Below, in pieces: positions 32,357 to 40,081 of a stretch of 64,000 bases of DNA. How positions within the stretch are numbered: the first letter of the stretch is position 1; the number at the start of each line of letters is the position of its first letter. A program made the translations under genes and the position numbers. The notes below the pieces were generated by a model. That model worked only from the letters and a program-made list of their open reading frames with translations, did not search any database and was not told the origin of the DNA. The DNA comes from Gracilibacillus sp. YIM 98692 (lineage in GTDB: Bacteria > Bacillota > Bacilli > Bacillales > Amphibacillaceae): contig NZ_WIXM01000002.1 in assembly GCF_010993965.1 (NCBI RefSeq), positions 372,001-436,000 of the forward strand, written 5' to 3'.

Positions 32357-33079
32357 ATGATATCTAATATAAATAATCATGCTACAATTACGGCAGTCGA
32401 TCATCTTAAATCATTAATAGAAGAAGGGTATTACAAAGAGAAAGAAAAATTACCCACCGATTATGAGCTAGCCAAAGATTTTGGTGTGACTCGACAAGAA
32501 ATAAAAGAAGCGATCGATTTATTAGAAGAAGAGAATATTTTGGTTCGAAGACCAGGTGTTGGAGTATTTGTCCATACTAAGCCTATTCTTTCATCTGGAA
32601 TCGAACAGCTTGGCAGTGTGACCGAAATGATTGAACGATCAGGTAAAAAGCCAGGGGCTCAATATATTTCGGCTGAAATTACAAAGCCGACAGACGATGA
32701 CAGAAAAAGATTTTCACCACTTAAAATTGATGATTTTGCACAATTAGAACGAGTGAGGACGGCAGATGGTGAACCAGTAGTTTATTGCATTGATAAATTT
32801 GATCAACGTTTATTACCATTAGATATAATTCACACCCAGTCCTCCATTTTCAATGCGTTGAAAACTTATGCGAATAAACATATTGACTATGGTGTTGCCT
32901 ACATTGAACCAATAGGTTATCATGAAAAAATTTCGCCTATTTTAAACTGTGAACCAGATCAAGCTCTATTACTTTTAAAACAAATGCACTATACGAAAGA
33001 TAATGAGCCTGTGTTATACTCTGCTAACTTTTTTCGAGCAGATGTTTTTAGCTTCTATGTATTAAGAAAACGACTTTAA
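32357..33079 (+). CDS. ymfC: GntR/HutC family transcription regulator (YmfC-like)
   Basis: This 240-residue protein has an N-terminal GntR winged helix (residues 10-75; LPTDYELAKDFGVTRQEIKE, then EENILVRRPGVGVFV) and a C-terminal UTRA ligand-binding domain. Similarity in the linker SSGIEQLGSVTEMI and its position after spoIIIE match B. subtilis YmfC, whose ligand is not established. The ATG at 32357 follows GGGGGAAGCT; the longer frame from 32285 would add a hydrophobic 24-residue stretch without a ribosome binding site. Confidence 0.85.
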   Translation: MISNINNHATITAVDHLKSLIEEGYYKEKEKLPTDYELAKDFGVTRQEIKEAIDLLEEENILVRRPGVGVFVHTKPILSSGIEQLGSVTEMIERSGKKPGAQYISAEITKPTDDDRKRFSPLKIDDFAQLERVRTADGEPVVYCIDKFDQRLLPLDIIHTQSSIFNALKTYANKHIDYGVAYIEPIGYHEKISPILNCEPDQALLLLKQMHYTKDNEPVLYSANFFRADVFSFYVLRKRL

Positions 33080-33107
33080 AAAGATCTGGTGTTTCACCAG
33101 ATCTTTT
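33078..33107 (+). terminator. Terminator after the GntR gene
   Basis: AAAAGATCTGGTG and CACCAGATCTTTT form a near-perfect stem overlapping the stop codon, with a TTTT tail. Confidence 0.8.
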
Positions 33108-33172
33108 ACTTAAGCATAAAATTTCAATTTATTTGATAAAATAATGATAAATGTTAAAAAAGGAGATTTGGC

Positions 33173-34435
33173 ATGGAGCATATTACACGTGAAGATGGAT
33201 ATCATTTACATTTGTTACATACAAAGAAATTTAAAACGTTGCATATTTGTTTGAAGTTTGTGGCACCACTTGAGCGCAATTCGATTACAAAGCGAGCCTT
33301 GATTCCTTACATTTTACAGCAAGGAACAGCTGAATATCCAAATGCAATAGAACTGCGACAACAATTAGACCTTTTATATGGTGCAGTACTACATATTGAT
33401 GGGAGTAAAAAAGGTGAGCACCATATCACGACTGTTCGATTAGAAATTGCTAATGAACAATATATTGCCAACCAATCTCATATTATTGATGATGCAGTTC
33501 AGTTATTAAAGGAAATTATTTATCATCCAAAAGTAGAGAATGGTGCATTTGATTCGAATGTTGTTGAAAGAGAAAAGCAAACGCTATTACAAAAAATTAG
33601 AGCATTAAAAGAAGATAAAATAAGTTTAGCCAATACAAGGTTGATTGAAGAGATGTGCGAAGGTGAGCCATACCATTTAAGAGTCCATGGTTATGAAGAA
33701 GATTTGGCGGATTTGAGTGCGGGAGAATTATATAATTACTATCAGCAAATGCTCGCAGAAGACCAACTAGATGTTTATGTTGTTGGAGATATAGAAAACA
33801 TGAATATGAAAAACAAAATAGCTCAATTGATTTCAAAGGAAAGGCAATCTTCCATAGTGAAAACGGACCCAACCGTACCAGAGCGTCCGTCCGATACAAT
33901 TGTTGAAAAAGACCAAGTGCAACAAGCAAAACTTCATTTTGGTTATCGTACAGGGATTACTTATGATGACCCAAATTATGCTGCATTACACGTTTTTAAT
34001 GGAATTTTTGGTGGCTTTCCTAGCTCTAAACTTTTTACCAATGTGAGGGAAAAGCATAGTTTAGCGTACTATGCAGCTTCCAGGTTAGAAAGTCATAAAG
34101 GTTTATTATTTGTTTTTAGTGGTATTGCACCAGATCAATATGATCGTGCAAGAGATATTATTTTAGAGCAGATGGAGCAAATGCGAAAAGGAGAATTCAG
34201 CGAGGACGATATTGCGGAAACAAAAGAAATGGCAATTAATCAGTTGAAAGAAACACTTGATAACCCGCAAGGAATGATTGAGCTTCATTATCAAAAAGTG
34301 ATAGGCCAGTCTGATAAAAATGTAGAACAGTTAATAAAAGAAATTCAACAGGTGACGAAGCAACATATCATCCAAGTAGCGGAAGCCATACAACTTGATA
34401 AGGTATATCTACTAACGAGCGAGGAGGCTGAATAA
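33173..34435 (+). CDS. ymfF: M16-like protein YmfF, zinc motif absent
   Basis: This 420-residue M16 superfamily protein pairs with the next gene. The position where HxxEH should stand reads IPYILQQGT, so the zinc ligands are missing and it is probably the non-catalytic partner. The C-terminal domain keeps HVFNGIFGGFPSSKLF and VREKHSLAYYA. The ATG follows AAGGAGATTTGGC. One base separates its stop from the start of ymfH. In B. subtilis the equivalents are YmfF and YmfH (AlbE/AlbF-like pairing); the substrate is unknown. Confidence 0.88.
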   Translation: MEHITREDGYHLHLLHTKKFKTLHICLKFVAPLERNSITKRALIPYILQQGTAEYPNAIELRQQLDLLYGAVLHIDGSKKGEHHITTVRLEIANEQYIANQSHIIDDAVQLLKEIIYHPKVENGAFDSNVVEREKQTLLQKIRALKEDKISLANTRLIEEMCEGEPYHLRVHGYEEDLADLSAGELYNYYQQMLAEDQLDVYVVGDIENMNMKNKIAQLISKERQSSIVKTDPTVPERPSDTIVEKDQVQQAKLHFGYRTGITYDDPNYAALHVFNGIFGGFPSSKLFTNVREKHSLAYYAASRLESHKGLLFVFSGIAPDQYDRARDIILEQMEQMRKGEFSEDDIAETKEMAINQLKETLDNPQGMIELHYQKVIGQSDKNVEQLIKEIQQVTKQHIIQVAEAIQLDKVYLLTSEEAE

Positions 34436-34436
34436 T

Positions 34437-35720
34437 ATGGAAGAGAAGCATTATGAACAAATAAAAGAAACAGTCTATTCCGATACATTAGAAAATGGCT
34501 TGCAAGTCTATATATTACCCAAACAAGATATGGCAAAATCATATGCTATTTTCACAACGAATTATGGGTCTATAGATCAATCGTTTGTACCAATTAATAA
34601 AGAGGAAGTCGTTACTGTTCCAGATGGGATTGCACACTTCTTAGAGCATAAATTATTTGAAAAAGAGGACCGTGATGTTTTCCAAGACTTCTCTAAAGCA
34701 GGAGCTTCAGCAAACGCATTTACATCTTTTACAAAAACAGCATATTTATTTTCAGCTACTTCTCGCATTAAAGATAATTTGATGACACTTTTAGATTTTG
34801 TACAGGATCCTTATTTTTCAGATCAATCCGTTGAAAAAGAAAAGGGAATAATTGCTCAAGAAATTCGAATGTATGATGACCAACCAGATTGGAGAGCTTT
34901 TTTTGGTACAATTAAGAGCCTTTATCATCATCATCCTGTTCAAATTGATATAGCAGGTACGGTAGATTCTATTAATAAAATTACAAAAGAAGATTTATAT
35001 ACGTGCTATCACACTTTTTACCATCCATCAAACATGGTTCTTTTTGTTGCAGGAAATGTTGATCCGCAGGAGACCATGCAGTGGATCAAAGATAACCAGC
35101 TAAAAAAGAGTTTTGAACCAGCTAATGCCATCAAGCGAGAATTTCCAGATGAACCAAACGATGTAGCCCAAACAAAGGTAGATATTAATATGCCAGTTAG
35201 TGTACCGAAAGCATTGGTTGGTATAAAAGAGCCCCAAATACCTGATGCGCCTGAGGAATTTGTAAAAAAAGAATGGATGCTCGATATCACACTGGATTAC
35301 CTTTTTTCTAAAAGTGGTGTGGGATATGAACGATTATATCGTGAAGGTCTGATTGATCAATCGTTTGGTTATGAAGCACACTTGGAACGTAATTTTGGGT
35401 TTACAATTATTGGCGGTAATTCGCAAGAGCCTGAGAAATTAGCAGAAGTTTTGAAAGATGAATTAATGAATTTAAAGCAACATCAATTTGATCAAGATAC
35501 ATTTGAGAGAATTAAACGTAAAAAGTTAGGTCAAACGATTCGTTCGCTGAACTCACTCGAATTTATTGCTAGTCAATATAGTCATTACCAACTATTGGGT
35601 ATAGATTTTTTTGAAAGCATTCATTCATTGGAGCTGTTAAGTTACGAAGAGTTGGATTCCTTCTTACGTACATGGATCGATGAAAATCATATATCTACAT
35701 GTTTTGTGAAATCGGAGTAA
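34437..35720 (+). CDS. ymfH: M16 family zinc peptidase YmfH
   Basis: This 427-residue peptidase has the intact inverted zinc motif HFLEH at residues 67-71, followed by the downstream Glu region EKGIIAQEIRMYDDQPD. It is expected to work as a heterodimer with the inactive YmfF encoded just upstream. No signal peptide is visible. The ATG follows GAGGAGGC near the end of ymfF. The SDR gene ymfI follows after nine bases. Function beyond metallopeptidase is not evident. Confidence 0.9.
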   Translation: MEEKHYEQIKETVYSDTLENGLQVYILPKQDMAKSYAIFTTNYGSIDQSFVPINKEEVVTVPDGIAHFLEHKLFEKEDRDVFQDFSKAGASANAFTSFTKTAYLFSATSRIKDNLMTLLDFVQDPYFSDQSVEKEKGIIAQEIRMYDDQPDWRAFFGTIKSLYHHHPVQIDIAGTVDSINKITKEDLYTCYHTFYHPSNMVLFVAGNVDPQETMQWIKDNQLKKSFEPANAIKREFPDEPNDVAQTKVDINMPVSVPKALVGIKEPQIPDAPEEFVKKEWMLDITLDYLFSKSGVGYERLYREGLIDQSFGYEAHLERNFGFTIIGGNSQEPEKLAEVLKDELMNLKQHQFDQDTFERIKRKKLGQTIRSLNSLEFIASQYSHYQLLGIDFFESIHSLELLSYEELDSFLRTWIDENHISTCFVKSE

Positions 35721-35729
35721 GCCGATCAA

Positions 35730-36446
35730 ATGTCCCGGAAAAGCTTAATCATTGGAGCAAGTGGAGATATTGGGTTTGCCATTTCAAAAAAACTTGGATG
35801 GATGGGTAACCAACTGATACTACATTATAATAAAAACAAACAAATGATTCGATCACTAGAAGAGGAGTTACCCAATGAGCAAATCATTCATGTGGTACAA
35901 GGGGATTTAACTTATAAAGAAGGACTTCAATCTTTCCTTGAGAAGTTACCCCATGATGTGGATCACGTTATTTTTGCTAGTGGAATAACCCATTTTGGAT
36001 TATTTCAAGAAATGACGGATCAAGATATGGATGAAATGTTGTCTTTACATGTCAAATCGCCATGGAAAATCACACAAAAACTTTTGCCAAATATGATACG
36101 AAAAAAATATGGCAAAATTATTCTGATCACTTCGATTTGGGGAGATATCGGTGCCAGTTGCGAGGTTGCGTACTCCACAGTTAAAGGTGGCCAGAATACC
36201 TTTGTTCAAGCGCTAGCAAAAGAACTTGGTCCAAGTGGTATTATGGTGAATGGTGTTAGTCCAGGTTTTATTGAAACGAAAATGAATCAACATTTAAGTG
36301 AGGAAGAACAACAAATGATTATAGAGGAGATTCCCATGCAGCGAAAGGGAAAACCGGAAGAAGTAGCAAATGCCGTTGGCTTTTTATTAAGCGATCAATC
36401 CAGCTATATTAACGGAGAGATTATTCGAATAAACGGTGCTTGGTAA
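35730..36446 (+). CDS. ymfI: SDR family oxidoreductase YmfI
   Basis: This 238-residue short-chain dehydrogenase has the cofactor motif GASGDIG (residues 9-15), the FASGITH stretch in place of NNAG, catalytic YSTVKGG (Tyr and Lys), and the VSPGFIETKMN segment. It resembles FabG-type 3-oxoacyl-ACP reductases, but the substrate cannot be named from sequence. The ribosome binding site is weak (CGGAG), which suggests coupling to ymfH nine bases upstream. Confidence 0.87.
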   Translation: MSRKSLIIGASGDIGFAISKKLGWMGNQLILHYNKNKQMIRSLEEELPNEQIIHVVQGDLTYKEGLQSFLEKLPHDVDHVIFASGITHFGLFQEMTDQDMDEMLSLHVKSPWKITQKLLPNMIRKKYGKIILITSIWGDIGASCEVAYSTVKGGQNTFVQALAKELGPSGIMVNGVSPGFIETKMNQHLSEEEQQMIIEEIPMQRKGKPEEVANAVGFLLSDQSSYINGEIIRINGAW

Positions 36447-36535
36447 TCGTTAAGAAGTAGAAACTCCTTTTGTCGTGCATATTTTTCACTCATATTCAAA
36501 TGATATAAATGTATGCTGACAAAGGAGGAATGAAA

Positions 36536-36793
36536 ATGTCTGTTATTGACAATTTTGAGTCATGGAAAGATTTCTTAGGTGATCGTTTGCATGATGCCCA
36601 AAATAACGGAATAAGTAACAAAGCGATTTCTGAACTTGCCTATGATATTGGGAATTATTTGTCTACAGAGGTGCAGGCAAAAAACGATCAAGAACAAATG
36701 CTGCGTGATTTATGGAATGCAGCAGATGAAAACGAACAGCATGCTATTGCCAACATTATGGTGAAGCTTGTACAAAATGAAGGAACAAAGTAA
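36536..36793 (+). CDS. ymfJ: DUF3243 family protein YmfJ
   Basis: This 85-residue protein matches YmfJ: SVIDNFESWKDFLGDRLHDA at the start and ADENEQHAIANIMVKLVQ at the end. It is predicted all-helical and cytosolic. The ATG at 36536 follows a strong AAAGGAGG; an in-frame ATG at 36509 lies before that site. The function is unknown. B. subtilis ymfK and ymfL, which would come next, are not present here. Confidence 0.85.
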   Translation: MSVIDNFESWKDFLGDRLHDAQNNGISNKAISELAYDIGNYLSTEVQAKNDQEQMLRDLWNAADENEQHAIANIMVKLVQNEGTK

Positions 36794-36818
36794 AATAAAC
36801 AGCTAAATAAGATCCATA

Positions 36819-36853
36819 CCCTATAAACACCATTAGTGTTTATAGGGTTTTTT
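36819..36853 (+). terminator. Terminator after ymfJ
   Basis: CCCTATAAACACT-type arms (CCCTATAAACAC and GTGTTTATAGGG) are followed by TTTTTT. A strong intrinsic terminator. Confidence 0.9.
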
Positions 36854-37121
36854 AGCGCGTAGGAAAGTATAAAATTTTAACATAGATAGGCTTTCGCCAT
36901 TAGGACTTAGCGATAAGCCAAGTTTTTCTTTATCAAAGGGACTTTTGAATTATTATCTTTATTTCCCATTTTTCTATTATTAAATCTCTTTTCATCTAAG
37001 ATATTTTAAGATATGATAAATATAAGATAAATTGGGCTCATAAAATAAATTATAATTAATGATTATATTGCGTTTTACATATATGACATTTTGATATTAA
37101 GATTAATGGATGGTGTTATGA
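36854..37121 (+). other. Gap between ymfJ and rodZ
   Basis: This is AT-rich sequence with no credible gene. A terminator-like hairpin at 36903-36928 (GACTTAGCGATAAGCCAAGT, then TTTTTC) resembles one at 23531. The remaining part, rich in TTTAT and ATAAA, probably holds the rodZ promoter, but I cannot point to clear -35 and -10 boxes. Confidence 0.5.
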
Positions 37122-38033
37122 ATGGGAATTGGAGAAAGGCTAAAAACTGAACGGGAAGAACAAAATATGTCCTTAGAAGAAATCCAAAGGCATACAAAGA
37201 TACAAAAGCGTTATTTATATGCCATTGAAACAGAAAACTTTGATATTATGCCTGGTTCTTTTTATGTACGGGCATTTATTAAGGAATATGCAAATGCTGT
37301 TGGTTTAAATGCGGATGATTTGATGGAAGAATATCAAGCCGATTTACCGTTAGAACCAGAAGAAAAAGTAATGCCTTCTCGTGTGAATAGTAGTCGAAAA
37401 AATAAAGCATCACTGAAGACACCAGCTATATTTTCATTTTTACCAACCATTATTGTTATTTTGTTGATTACTGGTATCGTGCTTGTTGTTTGGCTATTTA
37501 AACAGGGAGGATTAAGCGATACTGAAACGGATCCAGCAAATAATGTAGTGGAGGAAGAGGAAGGCTCGACAGATGAGGTTGAATTACCGCCAACTGAAGA
37601 AGAAACGAATTCAAGTAATAGTGAAGGTAATCAAAATGGCACGGATGATGGACAGCAAGGAATGGTGGACAGCAATGAAGTTACCAATGAAGGTCCTGAA
37701 GAAAATATGGAAATACAATTAGATCGTTATGAAAATAATCAATCATATTACACTGTGGAAAATGCTCCAGAGACCATTCCATTAAGTGTGAGTTCAGAAA
37801 ACAAAAATTGGTTGGAGATTGAGAACAGTGATGGTGAGAGATTGCATTACGCTAACCTTACAGCTGATCAGAGTCCTTTTGAAGTAGAACTAACAGAAGC
37901 AGAACAATTATATTTTCGTTTTGCAGAGCCACAAAACCTTACTATTTACTTGAACGATCAACTTATTGAATTATCAGAAGAGGTAGAACCAAACACTACA
38001 CAAGAAGTATGGATAAAAATGAACCAATCATAG
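37122..38033 (+). CDS. rodZ: RodZ-like helix-turn-helix membrane protein (YmfM)
   Basis: This 303-residue bitopic protein has an N-terminal Xre/Cro-type HTH (residues 1-75; GERLKTEREEQNMSLEEIQ), which in RodZ contacts MreB. A basic stretch follows, then one transmembrane helix (about 105-127) and an acidic Glu/Asn/Ser-rich outer linker before a small C-terminal beta domain (DUF4115-like). RodZ links MreB to cell-wall elongation; in B. subtilis ymfM lies at the same place, just upstream of pgsA. The ATG is preceded by a modest GGTG site. Confidence 0.88.
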   Translation: MGIGERLKTEREEQNMSLEEIQRHTKIQKRYLYAIETENFDIMPGSFYVRAFIKEYANAVGLNADDLMEEYQADLPLEPEEKVMPSRVNSSRKNKASLKTPAIFSFLPTIIVILLITGIVLVVWLFKQGGLSDTETDPANNVVEEEEGSTDEVELPPTEEETNSSNSEGNQNGTDDGQQGMVDSNEVTNEGPEENMEIQLDRYENNQSYYTVENAPETIPLSVSSENKNWLEIENSDGERLHYANLTADQSPFEVELTEAEQLYFRFAEPQNLTIYLNDQLIELSEEVEPNTTQEVWIKMNQS

Positions 38034-38073
38034 TATTGGTCTTTCTTTTTACATTGGAAAGGGAGTTGCAATA

Positions 38074-38652
38074 ATGAACGCACCAAATAAGATTACTTTG
38101 TCCAGAATTATGCTTATCCCCTTGTTTATTATATTATTGTCTTACCCTTTTCATTGGGGAGATATAGAATTACTAGGCCAATCGCTGCCTTATGCTCATT
38201 TTATTGCGGTAATTATTTTTGCAATTGCTTCGGCAACCGATTGGTTAGATGGTTATTATGCAAGAAAATATAATTTAGTGACAAATCTAGGGAAATTTTT
38301 AGATCCGATGGCAGACAAACTGCTTGTGTCTGCTGCATTTATTTTGCTTGTAACACTAGATATGGTTCCTGCTTGGGTAGTTATTATAATTATTAGTAGA
38401 GAATTCGCTGTAACCGGTTTGCGATTAGTGGCAGCAGGTGAGGGTATTGTTTTAGCTGCAGGGCAAATGGGTAAATTAAAAACTGTTTTGCAAATTTTGG
38501 CGATCATTATCCTTTTGTTACATAACATTCCATTTCATGTTGCCAATATTCCTGTCGATACAATTTTATTGTATTCCGCTTTACTTGTAACCGTCCTATC
38601 TGGTGTAGAGTATTTCGTGAAAAATTGGCATGTAATGGAGGATTCGAAATGA
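38074..38652 (+). CDS. pgsA: Phosphatidylglycerophosphate synthase
   Basis: This 192-residue membrane enzyme transfers phosphatidyl groups from CDP-diacylglycerol to glycerol 3-phosphate. The CDP-alcohol phosphotransferase motif is intact at about residues 54-78 (DWLDGYYARK, then GKFLDPMADK). Several hydrophobic helices surround it. The ATG follows AAAGGGAG. Its stop overlaps the cinA start (ATGA). It uses the product of cdsA at 1.9 kb. Confidence 0.96.
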   Translation: MNAPNKITLSRIMLIPLFIILLSYPFHWGDIELLGQSLPYAHFIAVIIFAIASATDWLDGYYARKYNLVTNLGKFLDPMADKLLVSAAFILLVTLDMVPAWVVIIIISREFAVTGLRLVAAGEGIVLAAGQMGKLKTVLQILAIIILLLHNIPFHVANIPVDTILLYSALLVTVLSGVEYFVKNWHVMEDSK

Positions 38653-39905
38653 AACATACCATCCGTTCAGAAATTATCTCCGTAGGCACGGAGTTATTAC
38701 TAGGACAAATCGTCAATTCTAATGCTGCTTGGATGTCAGAAAAACTGGCAAACAAAGGGATTTCCGTTTTCTATCATACGGCAGTTGGTGATAACTTATC
38801 ACGATTAGAAAATATTTTTGAGCAAGCATCTAAAAGGTCGGACATTATTTTTGTAACAGGTGGATTGGGGCCTACAGAGGATGACTTAACGAGAGAAGCG
38901 TTTCGATCCTTTTCTGGCTTAGAAATAACAGAGGATACTGGAACTATAGCTAAAATTCAACAATTATTCGAACGCATGAACAAGACAATGACACCTAATA
39001 ATCGGAAACAAGCAGTAGTATTCGAAGGTTCCACTGTTTACCAAAATTCAGTGGGAATAGCGCCAGGAATTTTGGTAGAGCATCAAGGCTGTTATTGGGT
39101 GTTTATGCCAGGTGTTCCAAATGAAATGAAGGCTATTATGCAGGAGTCTATACTTCCATTTTTTGAAGATAAATATCAATTAAATCAAGTGATTGAGTCT
39201 AGAATGCTCCGATTTATTGGAATTGGGGAATCACAGTTAGAGCATGAGATTAAAGATCTTATAGCTAAACAGACTAATCCGACCATTGCCCCGTTAGCAA
39301 CCGAAGGAGAAGTTGCTTTAAGAATAACTGCGATGGCTGACTCAAAAGAATTAGCAAATAAGTGGATTGATGAGACTGAAAAAAAGATTAGTCGAAAAGT
39401 AGGCTCTTTTATATACGGTTATGATGAGGAATCTATTGAAGACCGTGTGTTTCAGCTGCTACAGAAAGCCAAACTAACGATTTCAAGCGCAGAAAGTCTG
39501 ACAGGAGGTGCTTTTTCATCTAGGGTTGTTGAGAGAAATGGCTCATCAGATATCCTGCAAGGAAGTGCTGTTGTTTATCAACCATCCATGAAAGTTAAGG
39601 TATTGGGTATCTCCAAAAAAATACTTGATCAATATGGCACCGTAAGTGAAGAATGTGCTGAAGCAATGTCTAATGGGGTTAAAACCTTGTATCATTCGGA
39701 TATAGGCATTAGCTTTACAGGTGTAGCTGGTCCTAGTAAAACAGAAGGTAAAGAAGTAGGCACTGTTTATATTTCCATCTGTGATGGAAAAAATCAAGTC
39801 ATAACAAAGAAGTTTCATTTTCATGGTGATCGTCTGGCAATCCGTAATCGTACAGTGAAAAAAGGTTTCGAGTTATTATATCAATTGCTAAGAAAAGATA
39901 AATAA
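38649..39905 (+). CDS. cinA: CinA family protein (competence/damage-inducible)
   Basis: This 418-residue protein has an N-terminal molybdopterin-binding-like domain (ISVGTELLLGQIVNSNA, then FVTGGLGPTEDD) and a C-terminal CinA/PncC domain (SSAESLTGGAFSSRVV, GVAGPSKTEGK). Family members hydrolyse ADP-ribose or deamidate nicotinamide mononucleotide; in Gram-positives the gene is usually next to recA, as here. The ATG at 38649 overlaps the pgsA stop and follows TGGAGG. A terminator separates it from recA. Confidence 0.93.
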   Translation: MKHTIRSEIISVGTELLLGQIVNSNAAWMSEKLANKGISVFYHTAVGDNLSRLENIFEQASKRSDIIFVTGGLGPTEDDLTREAFRSFSGLEITEDTGTIAKIQQLFERMNKTMTPNNRKQAVVFEGSTVYQNSVGIAPGILVEHQGCYWVFMPGVPNEMKAIMQESILPFFEDKYQLNQVIESRMLRFIGIGESQLEHEIKDLIAKQTNPTIAPLATEGEVALRITAMADSKELANKWIDETEKKISRKVGSFIYGYDEESIEDRVFQLLQKAKLTISSAESLTGGAFSSRVVERNGSSDILQGSAVVYQPSMKVKVLGISKKILDQYGTVSEECAEAMSNGVKTLYHSDIGISFTGVAGPSKTEGKEVGTVYISICDGKNQVITKKFHFHGDRLAIRNRTVKKGFELLYQLLRKDK

Positions 39906-39913
39906 TCTAAAAT

Positions 39914-39956
39914 GATGCATTTTTAACCCGTTTATGGTTTGAAAATGCATTTTTCT
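39914..39956 (+). terminator. Terminator after cinA
   Basis: ATGCATTTTT and AAAATGCAT arms, loop of about 17 bases, then TTTTCTTT. It ends the pgsA-cinA transcript. Confidence 0.65.
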
Positions 39957-40002
39957 TTATGAGAAAATATATTTTTGCTGATTGAAAATTTGGAAATGGA
40001 GG

Positions 40003-40014
40003 GAACGTTTATTC
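40003..40014 (+). promoter_or_regulatory. LexA (SOS) box upstream of recA, one mismatch
   Basis: GAACGTTTATTC fits the Bacillus SOS pattern GAACnnnnGTTC except for the ninth base. It lies ten bases upstream of the recA -35 box. Confidence 0.6.
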
Positions 40015-40023
40015 GTTTTTTTC

Positions 40024-40052
40024 TTGTAGATATAGAAAAAACATTGTAAGAT
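40024..40052 (+). promoter_or_regulatory. SigA promoter of recA
   Basis: TTGTAG, a 17-base spacer and TAAGAT, 29 bases before the TTG start of recA, with the SOS box just upstream. Confidence 0.65.
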
Positions 40053-40081
40053 AGTATTAGTATGTTAAAGGAGGAATAAAA

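Noticed and set aside
33173-34435. ymfF as a degraded peptidase pseudogene because HxxEH is missing
   Set aside because: The frame is full length, the partner ymfH keeps the motif, and inactive/active M16 pairs are a known arrangement.
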